Shown here in pieces: positions 10,079-21,088 of a DNA stretch of 64,000 bases. This DNA comes from Pycnococcus provasolii (lineage: Eukaryota; Chlorophyta; Pseudoscourfieldiophyceae; Pseudoscourfieldiales; Pycnococcaceae), in NCBI GenBank assembly GCA_938743325.2, contig OW568876.1:248001-312000 (forward strand). Direction: 5' to 3'. The notes below the pieces were generated by a model. That model saw nothing but the letters and a program-made list of their open reading frames with translations, was not told where the DNA came from and made no database searches. Position 1 is the first letter of the stretch. The number at the start of each line of letters is the position of its first letter. Position numbers and translations under genes: made by a program.

Positions 10079-13000
10079 TTACACTAATTTGGTTCGACGC
10101 TTCGACGGCTTGCTCACAGCTGGTCTCGGTGCTGTCGTGGGACGCGTCCTCAAGCGCGCAGCATTGCTGTACAGGTACGCGTCGCTAAACAAAAGGCCGT
10201 CCGTCAACCGGAGCTTGCGACTGAGCGCGTACTCGTCAGCCAACGACGTGTCAAGATCGCGAAACTTGCTCTTGCGCCAAACCTCGTTCTGCTTTTGCAG
10301 GAGCGTCCGCGTGTTCAGCTCCTGCGCATAGCGGATCTCACGGGCGTGGATGCCAACCTGATCACGCTCACCCTGAGTGGAGCGTTTTGCCGTTTCCGTG
10401 GTGCGCGTCGCGCCGTACAACGCCTGCGCTGTTTTGGCTGGTGCTCGCGAGCGCCTCATTCTTCCGTCTCCGCCGATAGTCGCAGCACTCGACCAGGAGT
10501 GCAAACTTGCCATGCTCGGGCTCGCAGCAAGGCTCAACCCGCCTGGAGACATCGGGCGTGTCGGCGATTGCGGGGATTTGCAGAAGTCCGTAACGAAGTG
10601 CCCAGGCGTGTGATGCAGCATCGGGCTTCCCGGGCGACTTGCTGGCAGATGTAGACTAGGAACGCTCTGGCTTGAGGGTAGCATGAGGTTGACATTCGTC
10701 TCGCTCGGTGACGCCTCCAGGAAGCCCGCGACAGGAAGTCCAGCTCTGCTTGGAGCATTCTCAGCCATGCGGACGCGCCTCTGATACGCCATGATTGTTT
10801 GGTATGCAGGATCATCTTGATCAGGAAGATCAATATAACGTGGCTCGGACTTTGCGCTCGCGGCGCGCGGCTTCTTGTTCTTCAGCGCCTCCATGGGCTT
10901 AAAGTGTGAACCCATCGCCCGGCGCAGTGTCGCAGCCAGCTCCTCGGCTGGCGCATGACGCGCCCACGACTTGGCCTCGACAAGGAGCGGCCGGTTGCTT
11001 GCACTGCCTAAAGCACTTTCGTCGTTTCTGTCGTTGCCATTGTCGTCGACGACGTCAAGGGCGGCGTTCCCGCCAGGTCGGGTACCAACGGTAATGTTTA
11101 GATGCCCGACGCCAACCCTTGCACTGCCATGGACCTGGGCATCCGTCAGATTCTTGTCCTTGCTCTGCCTCACCTTGTTGCTCAACGTCATTCCGTTTCG
11201 CACGTCCTCAACAGTTGCCTCGGCAGACTGTGCATCAGCGAGACGCTTGAGGCAATAGCTGTGCCGCTCAACCGCCGCGAGAAGAATCGGCTCCACATTC
11301 TTCCCCAGCCTCGACGTGAGGCGACGCGTTTGCCACCACGATGCCTTTGTGATGTCCGTCTCTTGCTGCTTCCGCTGTGATGGCGTAGATCGCATGAGCT
11401 CTGCCATTTCCGCTGAAATGGCGATGCTCTTGCATACTTCCGCAAAGCTCACGCGCTTCGACGAATCGGAGTCACTCAACCCGAAGCATGCGCCAACAAG
11501 AGCGCGCGAGGAGACAGAGAGTAGCTCAGCACCACCTCTGTCGACTACGGCGGTGCACGAAATATCCTCGCCAAGGATTGTGCCAGACACACCCCAGCAC
11601 TCGCCCACATAGAGCGAAAGCACCATCTTTCCAAGCTTGCCCGCATCGCTCTTGCCGTTCTTGTGAGCATGCGCGTGAATTCGCAAGCAACCTTTCGTGA
11701 CGAAGACGATGCGATCTGTCACTTCGACAAACGTGCCCTCGCGAAGGTCCTCCTCCTCCATGAAAGCGCTGAGCTTGCGAAGGCGCTGCAGGCCAAGGCT
11801 CCGAAGGATCGTGCGCTCAAGCCATCCAGCCCTGCGCAAGCCTTCGTCGCGCTGGTGCTTGCGCAAGGTCTGATCATAAAGCGCCTTGTCGATTACCATG
11901 CACTCCGTCTCCGCGAAAGCATGCACGAAAGTGCTGCGCTTAGCCAGGAAATCTTCTTTCCTTGTGCTATGACCGATGAGTAGCACCGCACCAGTAGAAG
12001 CGCTGTTAGACGCGGAAAACATCAACTCCGCACCACCAAGACCAACACCCGGGCCATGCTGGCTTGCCCCGCTCGTATCTTCATCCTGCGAATCATGCTT
12101 AGCGGCAACTTCGTCAGCTTGGGTGGTTATTTTCAACTTCCTCTGCGCAAACTCAAGCACGCTTCCAGTTAGAATGTAGTAGAAGTGCGTAGCTTCTTCT
12201 CCAGGATTCCAGATCACCTCACCCTTCTTGAAGGTGCGTGTGTGAGCAAACTGCGCAAGTTTCAGGCGGAGATCGAACCCAAGCCTATTGAGGAGTGGCA
12301 GCTTGACGATCGCGGCTGTCGTCTTCGCGATATCCTCATCCGTGCGTTTTTCTTGAGGAGTGAGAAGACCGCTGCGCAGATCTTGGCTCATCTCCATTGA
12401 AAGGGTGAGAATGCGCGAGGAGAAGCGCTGCGCAAGCAGGTAGGCTGTCTTGGGAACCTTTAGCAGCTCAAGCGTGGTAGACTCCACCACTACGCTCGCG
12501 GTGCGCACGTTGCCTTCCATTCGACCCTCGGTGAGTCCCATTTCTCCGAAGTGTTGTCGTGAACCAAGGCGTGCAAGAACGCGAGGCTCGCCGCCCTTCG
12601 TCTTGCCAAGAACGCCCGCAGTGCCTTGGAGAATGATGTAGAATTCGCGCGCCGTGTCTCCCTGCCTGAACACCATATTTCTCGCGCCGAACGACGTGTA
12701 CGAAAGCTCCCTTACGATCTTCGAGCGAATGAACGCCGCCTGGTCCGCTACCCATGGCACCTCGCGAGCGAGCAGCTCCGTCAGGTACGAGTTGTCGTAC
12801 TCTGTACGTACGGAAGGATCCTTGAGCAGCAGCAGGCGCAGGTGAGCCGTGTCATGTGCGCTCAGGCTCAGCATGGGCTGGCCGCTCTCGAGCACGTCTT
12901 TCATGAAGCGGTGGCAATCGATCGCGAGCAGCTCGACACTCTGCTTCACTGCTGGACTTGCACGCACTGTAGCGTTGCGAGGCTTGCCAAATAGCGGCGC

Positions 13001-14137
13001 CATCTCGCCGAACGAGTGTCCATCGCGCAGCTGCACCGCCGGCTCGCTGGAATCATTCTGCATTTTCGTGGCCACCAAGCTCATGCGTCTTCGCGTTTTG
13101 CGCGAGCCTGAACCATTCGCGCCGGAGCTCTGACCGCCTGCGGCGGACCCTGTGCCCGTTGCCGCGAACGTGACGTCGCAGGTTCCGTTGAGCAGGATGT
13201 AGAAGAGCTCGCCGGGCTCGCCGATGGAGAAGACGGGCACGCCCGGGGAGACGAGCTGGTAGCGCCCCCACCGGCTCACCACCTCGAGGCTCGCGTCGGC
13301 CGCGCGCCCGAGCGTGGGGCAGAGCACCCGCAGGTACCCGGCGAGCCGCTCGACGTCACCGCTCGAGCGACTGGCTGGCGGCATGCGCAGAATCGCCCGC
13401 GCCGCAACCGTGTCCCAGAGAGGAAGGCGGCCGAGCGTTGTTGCGAGCACGTGGCCGTTGCTGTCCGCGCCGCCTTCGGACGCGCCACTGCTGTCGGCGA
13501 AAAAGCTGAGCGTCTTGTTGAAGTGCTCTCGGCTCACGCACATCACTCCGACACCACCTGCACCCGCGAGCGCCGTTTCGGTGTGGTTTGCGCCGCTCTC
13601 AACCGCGTGCGGGGCGAGCGCCGTTCCCTGCCCCAGCCGTCCGCTGACACGTTTTCCGGCAGCGTCCGCTCCACGTCGCTGAATGACGTGCCCGCTGACG
13701 ACTACGAATAGTCTGTCAGCAGGTCTATCTTCGGCGTACGCCTCCTCTCCCGTGGCGAAGCTCACGTACGTCGCGTGCCTGCACAGCTCGAGAACGATGA
13801 GCGACGGCAGTGTTGCGAAGAAGGTTAAGTTTTTCGCCTGTTCCGCGACGCGTTCGACATCCTCCGATGTTCTGCTGTCCGTGTGTGTTCCAAGCAGTTC
13901 GCGGATCACGTCGACGTTCACGGACGGGTTTGTCGTTGCTGCTGCTGACATTGAAGTCGTCAACGCTGGTGCGGTTGACACATTGACGGCATTGGCGGCA
14001 TTGGCGACAACACCACCCCCACTTGCGGAGCCACCAGCAATGCTACCTTTATAGGCTATTGGCGTTGAGAGAGGTGCTGCTGCTGCTGCTGCATGTTCCG
14101 CATGCGCCTTGATGATACGGTCAAGCGCCGACGACAT
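10079..14137 (-). CDS. Large protein with multiple cyclic-nucleotide-binding domains
   Basis: The frame codes 1352 aa. Repeated CNB (CAP/PKA-R fold) units are visible. One covers the N-terminal third (RLFVVVSGHVIQRRG, phosphate-binding cassette degenerate). Next are LFYILLNGTCDVTF with a near-canonical cassette FGEMAPLFGKPRNATV, REFYIILQGTAGVLG with FGEMGLTEGRMEGNVRTASV, ATHFYYILTGSVLEF, and a fifth, weak unit around IVFVTKGCLRI. There are no membrane segments or kinase domain. The C-terminal 250 aa are Ser/Pro-rich and end in a basic tail. Such multi-CNB proteins occur among flagellar proteins; that role here is inference, supported only by the convergent IFT27 next door. Only the second unit looks fully able to bind a nucleotide. 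Confidence 0.75.
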   Translation of the reverse strand: MSSALDRIIKAHAEHAAAAAAPLSTPIAYKGSIAGGSASGGGVVANAANAVNVSTAPALTTSMSAAATTNPSVNVDVIRELLGTHTDSRTSEDVERVAEQAKNLTFFATLPSLIVLELCRHATYVSFATGEEAYAEDRPADRLFVVVSGHVIQRRGADAAGKRVSGRLGQGTALAPHAVESGANHTETALAGAGGVGVMCVSREHFNKTLSFFADSSGASEGGADSNGHVLATTLGRLPLWDTVAARAILRMPPASRSSGDVERLAGYLRVLCPTLGRAADASLEVVSRWGRYQLVSPGVPVFSIGEPGELFYILLNGTCDVTFAATGTGSAAGGQSSGANGSGSRKTRRRMSLVATKMQNDSSEPAVQLRDGHSFGEMAPLFGKPRNATVRASPAVKQSVELLAIDCHRFMKDVLESGQPMLSLSAHDTAHLRLLLLKDPSVRTEYDNSYLTELLAREVPWVADQAAFIRSKIVRELSYTSFGARNMVFRQGDTAREFYIILQGTAGVLGKTKGGEPRVLARLGSRQHFGEMGLTEGRMEGNVRTASVVVESTTLELLKVPKTAYLLAQRFSSRILTLSMEMSQDLRSGLLTPQEKRTDEDIAKTTAAIVKLPLLNRLGFDLRLKLAQFAHTRTFKKGEVIWNPGEEATHFYYILTGSVLEFAQRKLKITTQADEVAAKHDSQDEDTSGASQHGPGVGLGGAELMFSASNSASTGAVLLIGHSTRKEDFLAKRSTFVHAFAETECMVIDKALYDQTLRKHQRDEGLRRAGWLERTILRSLGLQRLRKLSAFMEEEDLREGTFVEVTDRIVFVTKGCLRIHAHAHKNGKSDAGKLGKMVLSLYVGECWGVSGTILGEDISCTAVVDRGGAELLSVSSRALVGACFGLSDSDSSKRVSFAEVCKSIAISAEMAELMRSTPSQRKQQETDITKASWWQTRRLTSRLGKNVEPILLAAVERHSYCLKRLADAQSAEATVEDVRNGMTLSNKVRQSKDKNLTDAQVHGSARVGVGHLNITVGTRPGGNAALDVVDDNGNDRNDESALGSASNRPLLVEAKSWARHAPAEELAATLRRAMGSHFKPMEALKNKKPRAASAKSEPRYIDLPDQDDPAYQTIMAYQRRVRMAENAPSRAGLPVAGFLEASPSETNVNLMLPSSQSVPSLHLPASRPGSPMLHHTPGHFVTDFCKSPQSPTRPMSPGGLSLAASPSMASLHSWSSAATIGGDGRMRRSRAPAKTAQALYGATRTTETAKRSTQGERDQVGIHAREIRYAQELNTRTLLQKQNEVWRKSKFRDLDTSLADEYALSRKLRLTDGLLFSDAYLYSNAARLRTRPTTAPRPAVSKPSKRRTKLV

Positions 14138-14274
14138 AAACCTTGAGCACTTTTTATTAAAAAAATAGACAAACGAATCAAAACGTAGGAGTAAGAGAGA
14201 GATGTGGGAACTGTCCCTGTGAACGGTGCGTGATCACGTACCACTACCATCCTATGAAGGAAGCCTAAGTACTA

Positions 14275-14906
14275 CAGTCTATTGACCCAAAATGGACCCC
14301 CCTTTGGCCGTTACGTGGTACGGTACTATGCCCTGGTCAGTTTGTGGCGATAGGTAGCTCGTTGGAAAGCTCTCTGAAAAATATTCGTTGCCCAAGGCTC
14401 AGCGCGGCACACCGAGCACCACTGCGAACACGAGGGAGCGACGAATAGCACCACCCAACACAAACGAACCCGACAACTGACTGGACCCATTTTGGTGACC
14501 CATTTTGGCCCCCCCCCCGGATTTCCCGACCAGAATGGTCGGGAATCCCCCCCGGGGAAGGTTGCAAGTTTTGTTCGAGGATCCCCGATCATTTTTTTGG
14601 GTTTCCCCCGATGGTTTTCCTCTATTTTTTACTTGGTATGATTTTCAAGGCCAAATATCACATTTTTACCCTTGTTTTGTTCGGTTCGTTTGGATGGGGT
14701 GTGTTAGAGGAAATTGAGAGCTTTCCAACGAGCCACGCAAAGTGGCAGACGGTGAAGTAAAAGATATAACGCAGGGGGACGACCGGGAGGCTAAATAAAT
14801 GAAAATTTGAACGGGGAATCCCGACTAAAGTAAATTTGGGGAAATTTCCCGACCTGTCGGGGGGGGTCCATTTTAGGGGGGGGGTCCATTTTGGGTCAAT
14901 AGACTG
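14275..14906. mobile_element. Tc1/mariner-type non-autonomous element (MITE)
   Basis: This 632-bp element has inverted ends that start CAGTCTATTGACCC and continue about 28 bp as an inverted repeat. It is flanked on both sides by TA (14273-14274 and 14907-14908), the target duplication of Tc1/mariner elements. Inside it is a second perfect inverted pair of 18 bp (14357-14374 and 14716-14733), and several C- or G-runs next to CCCATTTTGG-like strings. No transposase frame exists; the short open frames are shadows. Family rests on the TA duplication and the CAGT terminus. Confidence 0.82.
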
Positions 14907-15522
14907 TACGGGTGGTACAGTATGTACGTGGTACAGCGAATGATAACTTTACTTTAAGGTTACAGTAGAGTGGCGTTGCGTGTCATCACATGTTTCTTTT
15001 CCCGACATTAAGGATTCCGACATCATCACGAGTGTCTCATCATAAAGTTTACCTTTAGGCTTTCGAAACGTTGGTTTCGTAAGTTGGTCTCATCACGCAC
15101 GTTGTAGGGGATACTTGTGCCGGTTGAGTTCTTTCTGGTGAGCTCAACTCCACCTACCTTTAAGGGAGCGGAAGAAGTCTAGACGCACACATTAAAAAAG
15201 CTAAAAGGAACTTGGAAGGAACTCTGGGCGTGTCCTGCTGTCCTGTTTTTAACTTTTAAGGGTTATTAGTACAGTTGGTGTCGTCCGGTGCGCGTGTTTG
15301 TTGCATTCGCCGGCCATTTTACGTTTCTCTTCCGAGCTCTCTCACATAACACACACGGCTCGCTCTCCCGGTACATCACGCTTCACGCACGGAGCTCAGC
15401 GGCCTAGCGTTGCGTTGCGGCGGCCCACCAAATCAGCAGGCTGGCCAGCCGCTTACCTTTTTACCTCAGGTGACTGCAGCTTCTCTTGCTTCTTTGATAG
15501 TCTACTGTATATACTTTGACAT
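14907..15522. other. Intergenic, upstream of unknown gene
   Basis: About 615 bp after the MITE with no coding signal I trust. It has AT-rich stretches and repeated GTGGTACAG-like words near 14911-14936. It probably includes the promoter of the gene starting at 15523. Confidence 0.5.
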
Positions 15523-16146
15523 ATGCTCGACACGCCGTCGAACCTCGCGCGCTCCACCGGGCGCTCGGCCGGCTCGGAAGCGCTCTCCGCGACGACGCAG
15601 TCAGTGATGAACACAGTCAGCATCAACGAACGGCTCTTCGTGAGCGACCTCAGACACGCGCCGTCACAAAGGTACAACACCGCGTACTGCATACGCTGGC
15701 TCGAACAACTCAAGGCGCCGCCAAACCACCTCGTCGAAAACTACGGAACAGCCAGCGAACACCCGTGGTTAGCACAGCCGGGAGTCAGGAGGCCAAGGCC
15801 GCCGCAGACGGCGCTCTCCAGCGGACTCAGCCCTAGGTTCGCGCGAGGGTTCACGGGAGGGGCCGTCAGCAGGTACCGAACGCTTCGAACACCCAAGTCG
15901 GCGTCGCAGATGTGGGCATCCGCAAGGACGGACGTCTCCGGAAACCTGCCAGAGCTCGTTCGCAAGCCGATGATACGAGCGAGCAACGCCGTCGAAATGT
16001 CAAGGCTTAACAGCCGCGTCCTACACGGGATTGAGCCGAGGCCAAAAACGGGCGTCGAGTATGCGCCAAAAAATTACAGCCACGAGAAGAGTCCTAGACT
16101 AACGCTCAAGGCACAGAGGCTATTCAGGATGTATGGAAACGCCTGA
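15523..16146 (+). CDS. Hypothetical basic protein
   Basis: The protein is 207 aa beginning MLDTPSNLARSTG. I recognise no family. It is Arg/Ser/Pro-rich and basic, with no signal peptide, membrane segment or Cys pattern. The middle block ERLFVSDLRHAPSQRYNTAYCIRWLEQ and the C-terminal NYSHEKSPRLTLKAQRLFRMYG look more ordered than the rest. Third-position composition resembles neighbouring genes, and the frame outcompetes the overlapping ones. It is followed by a T-run and then the convergent ICME gene 167 bp away. Short basic proteins of this type are common among axonemal proteins, but nothing here shows that role. Confidence 0.6.
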   Translation: MLDTPSNLARSTGRSAGSEALSATTQSVMNTVSINERLFVSDLRHAPSQRYNTAYCIRWLEQLKAPPNHLVENYGTASEHPWLAQPGVRRPRPPQTALSSGLSPRFARGFTGGAVSRYRTLRTPKSASQMWASARTDVSGNLPELVRKPMIRASNAVEMSRLNSRVLHGIEPRPKTGVEYAPKNYSHEKSPRLTLKAQRLFRMYGNA

Positions 16147-16313
16147 GAGTTTTTTTTTCAACATATTACATCTTGCGACGTCGCGCACCACCCGACGAAG
16201 TTGGAAAACAAAGTAACAAAAGCAAGGCGTTCAACAGAAGTAGTAAAATCATCTTTACTCTACAAGCAACTTAAAACAACATCATTTCAACAGCAACGTA
16301 CATTCACATTTCC

Positions 16314-17807
16314 TCAAAATGGGCTCACGACGACAGCAAGACGAACCATCCAGTCTGGAGCGAGGCGAGGTGCCAAAGGCAGACTTTCGGATGGCGACTC
16401 TGCGACACCACCAACGGCGGACTCCATTCGTGTCAACAAGTCGAAGGTCCACGGGGCATCGGACGATAGCTCGAGATCGCCAGACTCCACGTCGAACGCC
16501 GGCAACGACGACACCGACGACGAAAAGGCTTTGTCGCCGCGCATGAGGTCCGTCAGAACGGGCTCCGTGTGCCCCTTGCCTTGCAGGAGCACGTGGCTTG
16601 AGGCAACCCCGCCCGACGAAAGCACGGCATGCAAGTCCGTGCTCTGCTTCGGTGGTGAGCTGCGGTCAGTCTCTCCGTGGTACAGAACAACAGGCGGGAG
16701 GCGCGCCACAGCCTCTGGGGATTTGAGCACGCCGCGCGCGACGAACGTCGGCGAGCGCGCGCGTAGACGCGCCCTCACGTCGGGATCTTCGCTCGCTTCG
16801 TGATTCGTTTCGGCATCGCCATCGATGTCGCCGTCGCCGTCCGGTATCGGCTCCACATCCTTGATCGCCATGAGTCTGTAGAGCAGGCTGCGTGGCAGGC
16901 CCATCTCGATCATTTTCGGCGCAATCGCCTCGACGTCGTACACCCCGCTGACTCCCACGAGCAGCTTCACGCCCGAAAGCCACGTGGCGTCGTTGCGCTC
17001 GGCGCACGCCAGGGCTGCTGTAAGCACGAGGTGCGCGCCGGCACTCTGCCCGATGAGGCACAACTTCTCCGGGTCTCCGCCGAAACGCTCCGCAAGTTCG
17101 TGCACGGCTCTATCAACTCCGGCGTTTACGTCGTCCACCATGCCCGTCACGGACGCCTGCGGGAAGTTGCGGTAGTCGAGGCTGACGACGAGCCACCCTC
17201 GTTCGCGAAGCCAACGGCACAGCAGAAGGCCCCACGCCTTGTATCCGATGATCCACGCACCTCCGGTGACATACACGCACACCGGACGCGGTCCGGGCCA
17301 TCGCGTTTCGTCGGGGACGTACACGTCGCAGTCGTTTCTCCTTCTCGGGTCTGTGCGGTACGGCACGCTTCGCCTGATTCCGCCGTCGAACGCGTACCAC
17401 AGAAAGCACCTCGCAAACGCGGGAAGGAGGCAAAAGAAGTAGAGAACGAGCCGCGCGAGTTTGCGCAGCCACACGAATCGGCACACGAAGAACCTCATCA
17501 GCCTCGCGCTGAGCTGCGCGACAAATAAACTTTCGTTCACAATGTAGGTTCCTTCGCGTATCGTCGCCGCGACTGTTGCGGTGCTCCTTGCCCTGCGCGC
17601 CCTCGTGACTTGGCCACCAACTCCTGCAAGCAGATGAGAGGGCACCGCCGATGCGGCGCCGACACGAGCCTGAGACTGAGTCTTCACACCACCACCACCA
17701 GCAGCAGCAGATGACTTGCTTTTCGTTGACTCCAACAAAGGCAAAGGCGCAGGTGCAGGAACACGGAACGAAGTGCTTCGGCTACGCATACCACCATCAA
17801 CACCAAG

Positions 17808-17858
<51 letters not shown>

Positions 17859-17942
17859 GGAAGGCGAAGTGCGAGACTCCACTACAGGAAGCTTCACAGG
17901 GTGGCTCGTCAAGAGAGCGGGCATCGGATGGGAAGGTACCAA
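16314..17942 (-). CDS. ICME: Isoprenylcysteine alpha-carbonyl methylesterase-like alpha/beta hydrolase
   Basis: The protein is 542 aa. After a 130-residue low-complexity leader (with an Ala-Ser repeat) and a hydrophobic stretch FVCRFVWLRKLARLVLYFFCLLPAF, the hydrolase domain starts. The oxyanion strand is VCVYVTGGAWIIGYKAWG, then SLDYRNFPQASVTGMVDDVNAG, the nucleophile elbow LIGQSAGAHLV, and a C-terminal segment LPPVVLYHGETDRSSPPKQS with acid and LLQGKGHTEPV with the catalytic His. The TGGAWIIGYKAWG and DYRNFPQ blocks match plant ICME, an ER/Golgi enzyme that demethylates prenylated proteins. About 70 residues between these blocks are an Asp/Glu-rich insertion. The first ATG, 17942, is used. 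Confidence 0.88.
17809..17856. repeat. 6-bp microsatellite (GACGCA)8 in ICME coding region
   Basis: Eight GACGCA units code the Ala-Ser repeat near the ICME N-terminus on the minus strand. The frame is kept, so length changes would only alter the leader. Confidence 0.95.
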
Positions 17943-18520
17943 ACTGCCAAAGCCGACGCCACGCCAAGAAAATCAATGAAATGAACAATATGAAAACTAT
18001 TTCTAATCGGAGAAATCGGAAAAACTTCGGGAAGTGAAAAAAACGGGGTTGGAATTGGGAGCGGGGGCGAACATGTTACAAAGTTACAAGTGTCCCTAAA
18101 CCTTTACAGTACCGTAATAACCCCTAAGTACTTTTCAAGGTTGGGAAAAGCGGAAAGTTGGTAGGGTAACTGAGTGTAGTGTAGTGTCTAAGTGCCTTGT
18201 GTGTGACAAGCTGTTTCTTGTGAGCTCCTGGTTTCCTCGATCTACAGTAAATACATTTGTAATAGGACTACTGTACTGTGACTATACTCTACAGACTACT
18301 TGTACTTGTACCGGAAGGTACTGTACTGTACACGTTCTCTTCAAAAAAAGTACTTGCAGTCTTACACTTCTCTCTCCTCTCTCCTTCCTTCTCTTAAATC
18401 GAACCTCTCACTCACTCTCTCTCTCTCTCACTCACTCACTCTCTATCTTGTATCTTTTTTTTTTTCCCTCAAGCCTCGTTCCTGCTCGTCTCCTCCTCAT
18501 CTCTCCCATCCAAAACAAAA
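17943..18520. other. Intergenic with CT-rich microsatellite
   Basis: About 580 bp between two minus-strand genes: ICME promoter and the 3' side of the CXC gene. Near 18366-18445 it has CTCT and CTCA repeats followed by a T-run. Palindromic TACTGTACTGTACA strings lie near 18318. I see no gene. Confidence 0.6.
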
Positions 18521-21088
18521 TCAATATATCATCTTCGTGTTCACGTCAGCCTCAGTAAGAATGCCCGCAGCATCCTCAGCTTTCTTCAGGCTGCCGCCGA
18601 CGACGGCGGGCGCGGACGCCATGTGCACCTCCGGAGATGCGCACGTCGAGCCTGTGCTTTGCCGGCCCGTCTTCGCGGGAACTGCCGCGAGGGCATCGCG
18701 CAATCCGCCGCGCTTCTGGCCGTCCGGTCCAAGGTTCTGGCAGCCGGTGCATTTGCAACCATCTGAGCAGTACACATTCACCTGGAAGCATTCGCAATAC
18801 TTCTTCAGGCAGCCGCTTCGCTTGCATCTGCACCCTCGCTTGTGTCGCGCGGGCGTCTCGAACTGTTCCGTCTCGTTGCCGAAGAACTTGGGCTTGAATG
18901 CGAGAGGGTTGCGGCTCTCGATTTGTGCCCGCGTTTCCCTGACCACCGCTTCGTTCTCCACAACATTCATGCAATTCTGGCAATTGCAGTTGCGGCAGTA
19001 CAAGCCAGCGGCGAAGCACTCACAGTACAGCTTGAGGCACTTGCTCTTTGCGCAGTTGCACTTTTTCACCGTGGGCACGCCCGGCGTTCGCCCGGCGGGG
19101 CCACAGGCCACCGCCGCCTGGCCGCTGTGAGTCTGCCTTTGCCCATTTGGCAGCGAAGGCGTTCTCCCGTTGGCGCCCGGCGTGAGCGCTAGCGTCGTCG
19201 CCTGGCTTGGCGTTCCGAATGCCAGCGCGTCAATGTCCACCACCCCTCCTGTGACAGAGAAAACGGCGCCCTTCTTGGCGCCTGCAGCCTTCTTTCTATT
19301 CTTCGACGGCGCAGGTGGAGGCGGCGGCGCGGCGCCGGGTGGCGCCGGCGGCGTCATGTCGCCGTCAATGGCGATTGTCCTCCTGCTCGCGGCGCCGGTG
19401 GTTGGCGGCGTGCGCTTCGATGGGATGATTCTCTGGTTCGGTGCGGGCGTACCGAATGCCTCCATGGCATCATCATCGTTCATCGACGAAACACGCGCCT
19501 TTTTGTGCGGAGCGACTGTGCCGTGCAGCGGGGTTGGATTGCAGTCGACACTGAAGCGCACGCTGCCGCCACCACTCACGCGCCTCGTGCCGGACATGGG
19601 CGGTGGCGGAGGCGGAGGAGGGGGTGGCACGCCGGCTGACCCGTCGGCGTACGGGGGAGTCGGCGGTGTGCCGCTCCCCACGCCAGCAAAGTCGAGCTGT
19701 CGTTTGCCTGTTCCTCTCTTCCTGGCCTTCTGCGCGCCGCCAGGTGTCGCTGTCGCGTGCGCCAGCGTCTGATCGAAGGCCTGGCTAAGATCTCCGTGGT
19801 TGCCGAATGTCGCCGATAGTCTTCCTCCCTGCATGCTGTCGAAGCGGAATCCTATTCCACCTCCGAGCGGCGATCGTGTTCCGATCGACAAGCGTCTTGG
19901 CGCATGCAGGATGTCTATGCCAATGTCGTCATCGAGCTGTTCGTCGGCGAGCAGATTGGGTGCTTCAAGATTGGGGCTTGGAAAAGACCCGAGTCCAGTC
20001 GAATGCTGCAAGGCACTGCTGAGTGCCTTTCCGTCCAGCGCTCCCTCCGCGCCCGGGCTGTGATCGTTGTGAGTTGCGTCGATGCCTGGTGTGCGTGCCG
20101 TCGGGCTCGGCGTGGCGCCCGTGCCGACGGATCCCAGCCCCGTGCCGTGTTGGCTGCTGTTCTCCTGTATCCCGAACCCGCTAGCTGTAAGCAGGCCTAG
20201 GTTCACGGGGCTCTTGAGGTACTCGGCGCCCCTGTGGGGTGTGCACAGTGGGCTGAGTTGGTTAGCCGCGAAATCCATGAATGGCGAAGCGGTTATAGCA
20301 GCGTTGTTGTTGTTGTTGTTTGCCGGTGCTGATGCGGCAGCGCCGTGTTCTCCCGACGACAGGTTCGGCCGCCTCTCTGGCGTGCGCATGGTTTGCAGGA
20401 GGAAGAAGTGCCCGAGTTCCGCGTCTGATGGTGCCGCAGCAGCTGAGGATGTGTTTTGCTGTTCGTTAACGTGGTGAACGTCACCACCAACTTTCGTGGG
20501 TGTTGGTGCCGGCTGTAGTTGTTGGGGAACAGCCCCTTCCGAAGCGGCGGCGTTTGCAGGTGCTGCTGCTGCATCACCTTCGTCAGCCGATGATGGTGCA
20601 GTGTTCATCGAAGAGGGGTGCAACGAGCCGTCCGCCGCGACGCCCACAGGGTCCGGTGCACGGTTCTTATCCGTATCCTCTGGAACGCTTTGTTGTTGAT
20701 GTTGATGTTGCTGCTGTGAGACGTTGTCGTTGTTCACGTTGTGATCCGGCAGTGTTGGCAGTGTTGTGTCCGGCAGGTTCGCGTCGACGTTTTCGTCACA
20801 AGGAGTTGTTGTCTTTGTTGTTGTTGTTGTTCTCGCAGTCGCCGCCGCCGTCTGCTTCTTCGACTTCTCTGCCGCATTCCCTGCAGCAGACTGCGATTTG
20901 TGCTGCTGCAGCTGCTGCTTCTCTGCCGCTGCTTTCGCCGCCGTCGTCGTCGTCCTCGTCGTCGTCGTCGTCGCCGTCGCGGCTTGCTGCTGCTTTCCCA
21001 TCTGCTTTAGGTGTTGTTGTGACGCGCTCCGACGCGTCATGCGTCCACCACCACCACCTGCACCAGCGCCATCGGCATTAGGAGCCAT
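18521..21088 (-). CDS. TSO1/LIN54-like CXC-domain DNA-binding protein
   Basis: The protein is 855 aa. The first 650 residues are low complexity: Gln, Thr, Ala and Asn runs, then Pro and Gly runs. The CRC region lies near residues 673-785. It has two Cys-rich halves, [21 protein letters not shown] and [21 protein letters not shown], joined by the conserved linker [11 protein letters not shown]. In TSO1, tesmin and LIN54 each half binds zinc and the pair reads the CHR element of cell-cycle genes. All expected cysteines appear present. The N-terminal 650 aa resemble nothing I know. A cell-cycle or gametogenesis regulator is the family expectation. Confidence 0.9.
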   Translation of the reverse strand: MAPNADGAGAGGGGGRMTRRSASQQHLKQMGKQQQAATATTTTTRTTTTAAKAAAEKQQLQQHKSQSAAGNAAEKSKKQTAAATARTTTTTKTTTPCDENVDANLPDTTLPTLPDHNVNNDNVSQQQHQHQQQSVPEDTDKNRAPDPVGVAADGSLHPSSMNTAPSSADEGDAAAAPANAAASEGAVPQQLQPAPTPTKVGGDVHHVNEQQNTSSAAAAPSDAELGHFFLLQTMRTPERRPNLSSGEHGAAASAPANNNNNNAAITASPFMDFAANQLSPLCTPHRGAEYLKSPVNLGLLTASGFGIQENSSQHGTGLGSVGTGATPSPTARTPGIDATHNDHSPGAEGALDGKALSSALQHSTGLGSFPSPNLEAPNLLADEQLDDDIGIDILHAPRRLSIGTRSPLGGGIGFRFDSMQGGRLSATFGNHGDLSQAFDQTLAHATATPGGAQKARKRGTGKRQLDFAGVGSGTPPTPPYADGSAGVPPPPPPPPPPMSGTRRVSGGGSVRFSVDCNPTPLHGTVAPHKKARVSSMNDDDAMEAFGTPAPNQRIIPSKRTPPTTGAASRRTIAIDGDMTPPAPPGAAPPPPPAPSKNRKKAAGAKKGAVFSVTGGVVDIDALAFGTPSQATTLALTPGANGRTPSLPNGQRQTHSGQAAVACGPAGRTPGVPTVKKCNCAKSKCLKLYCECFAAGLYCRNCNCQNCMNVVENEAVVRETRAQIESRNPLAFKPKFFGNETEQFETPARHKRGCRCKRSGCLKKYCECFQVNVYCSDGCKCTGCQNLGPDGQKRGGLRDALAAVPAKTGRQSTGSTCASPEVHMASAPAVVGGSLKKAEDAAGILTEADVNTKMIY

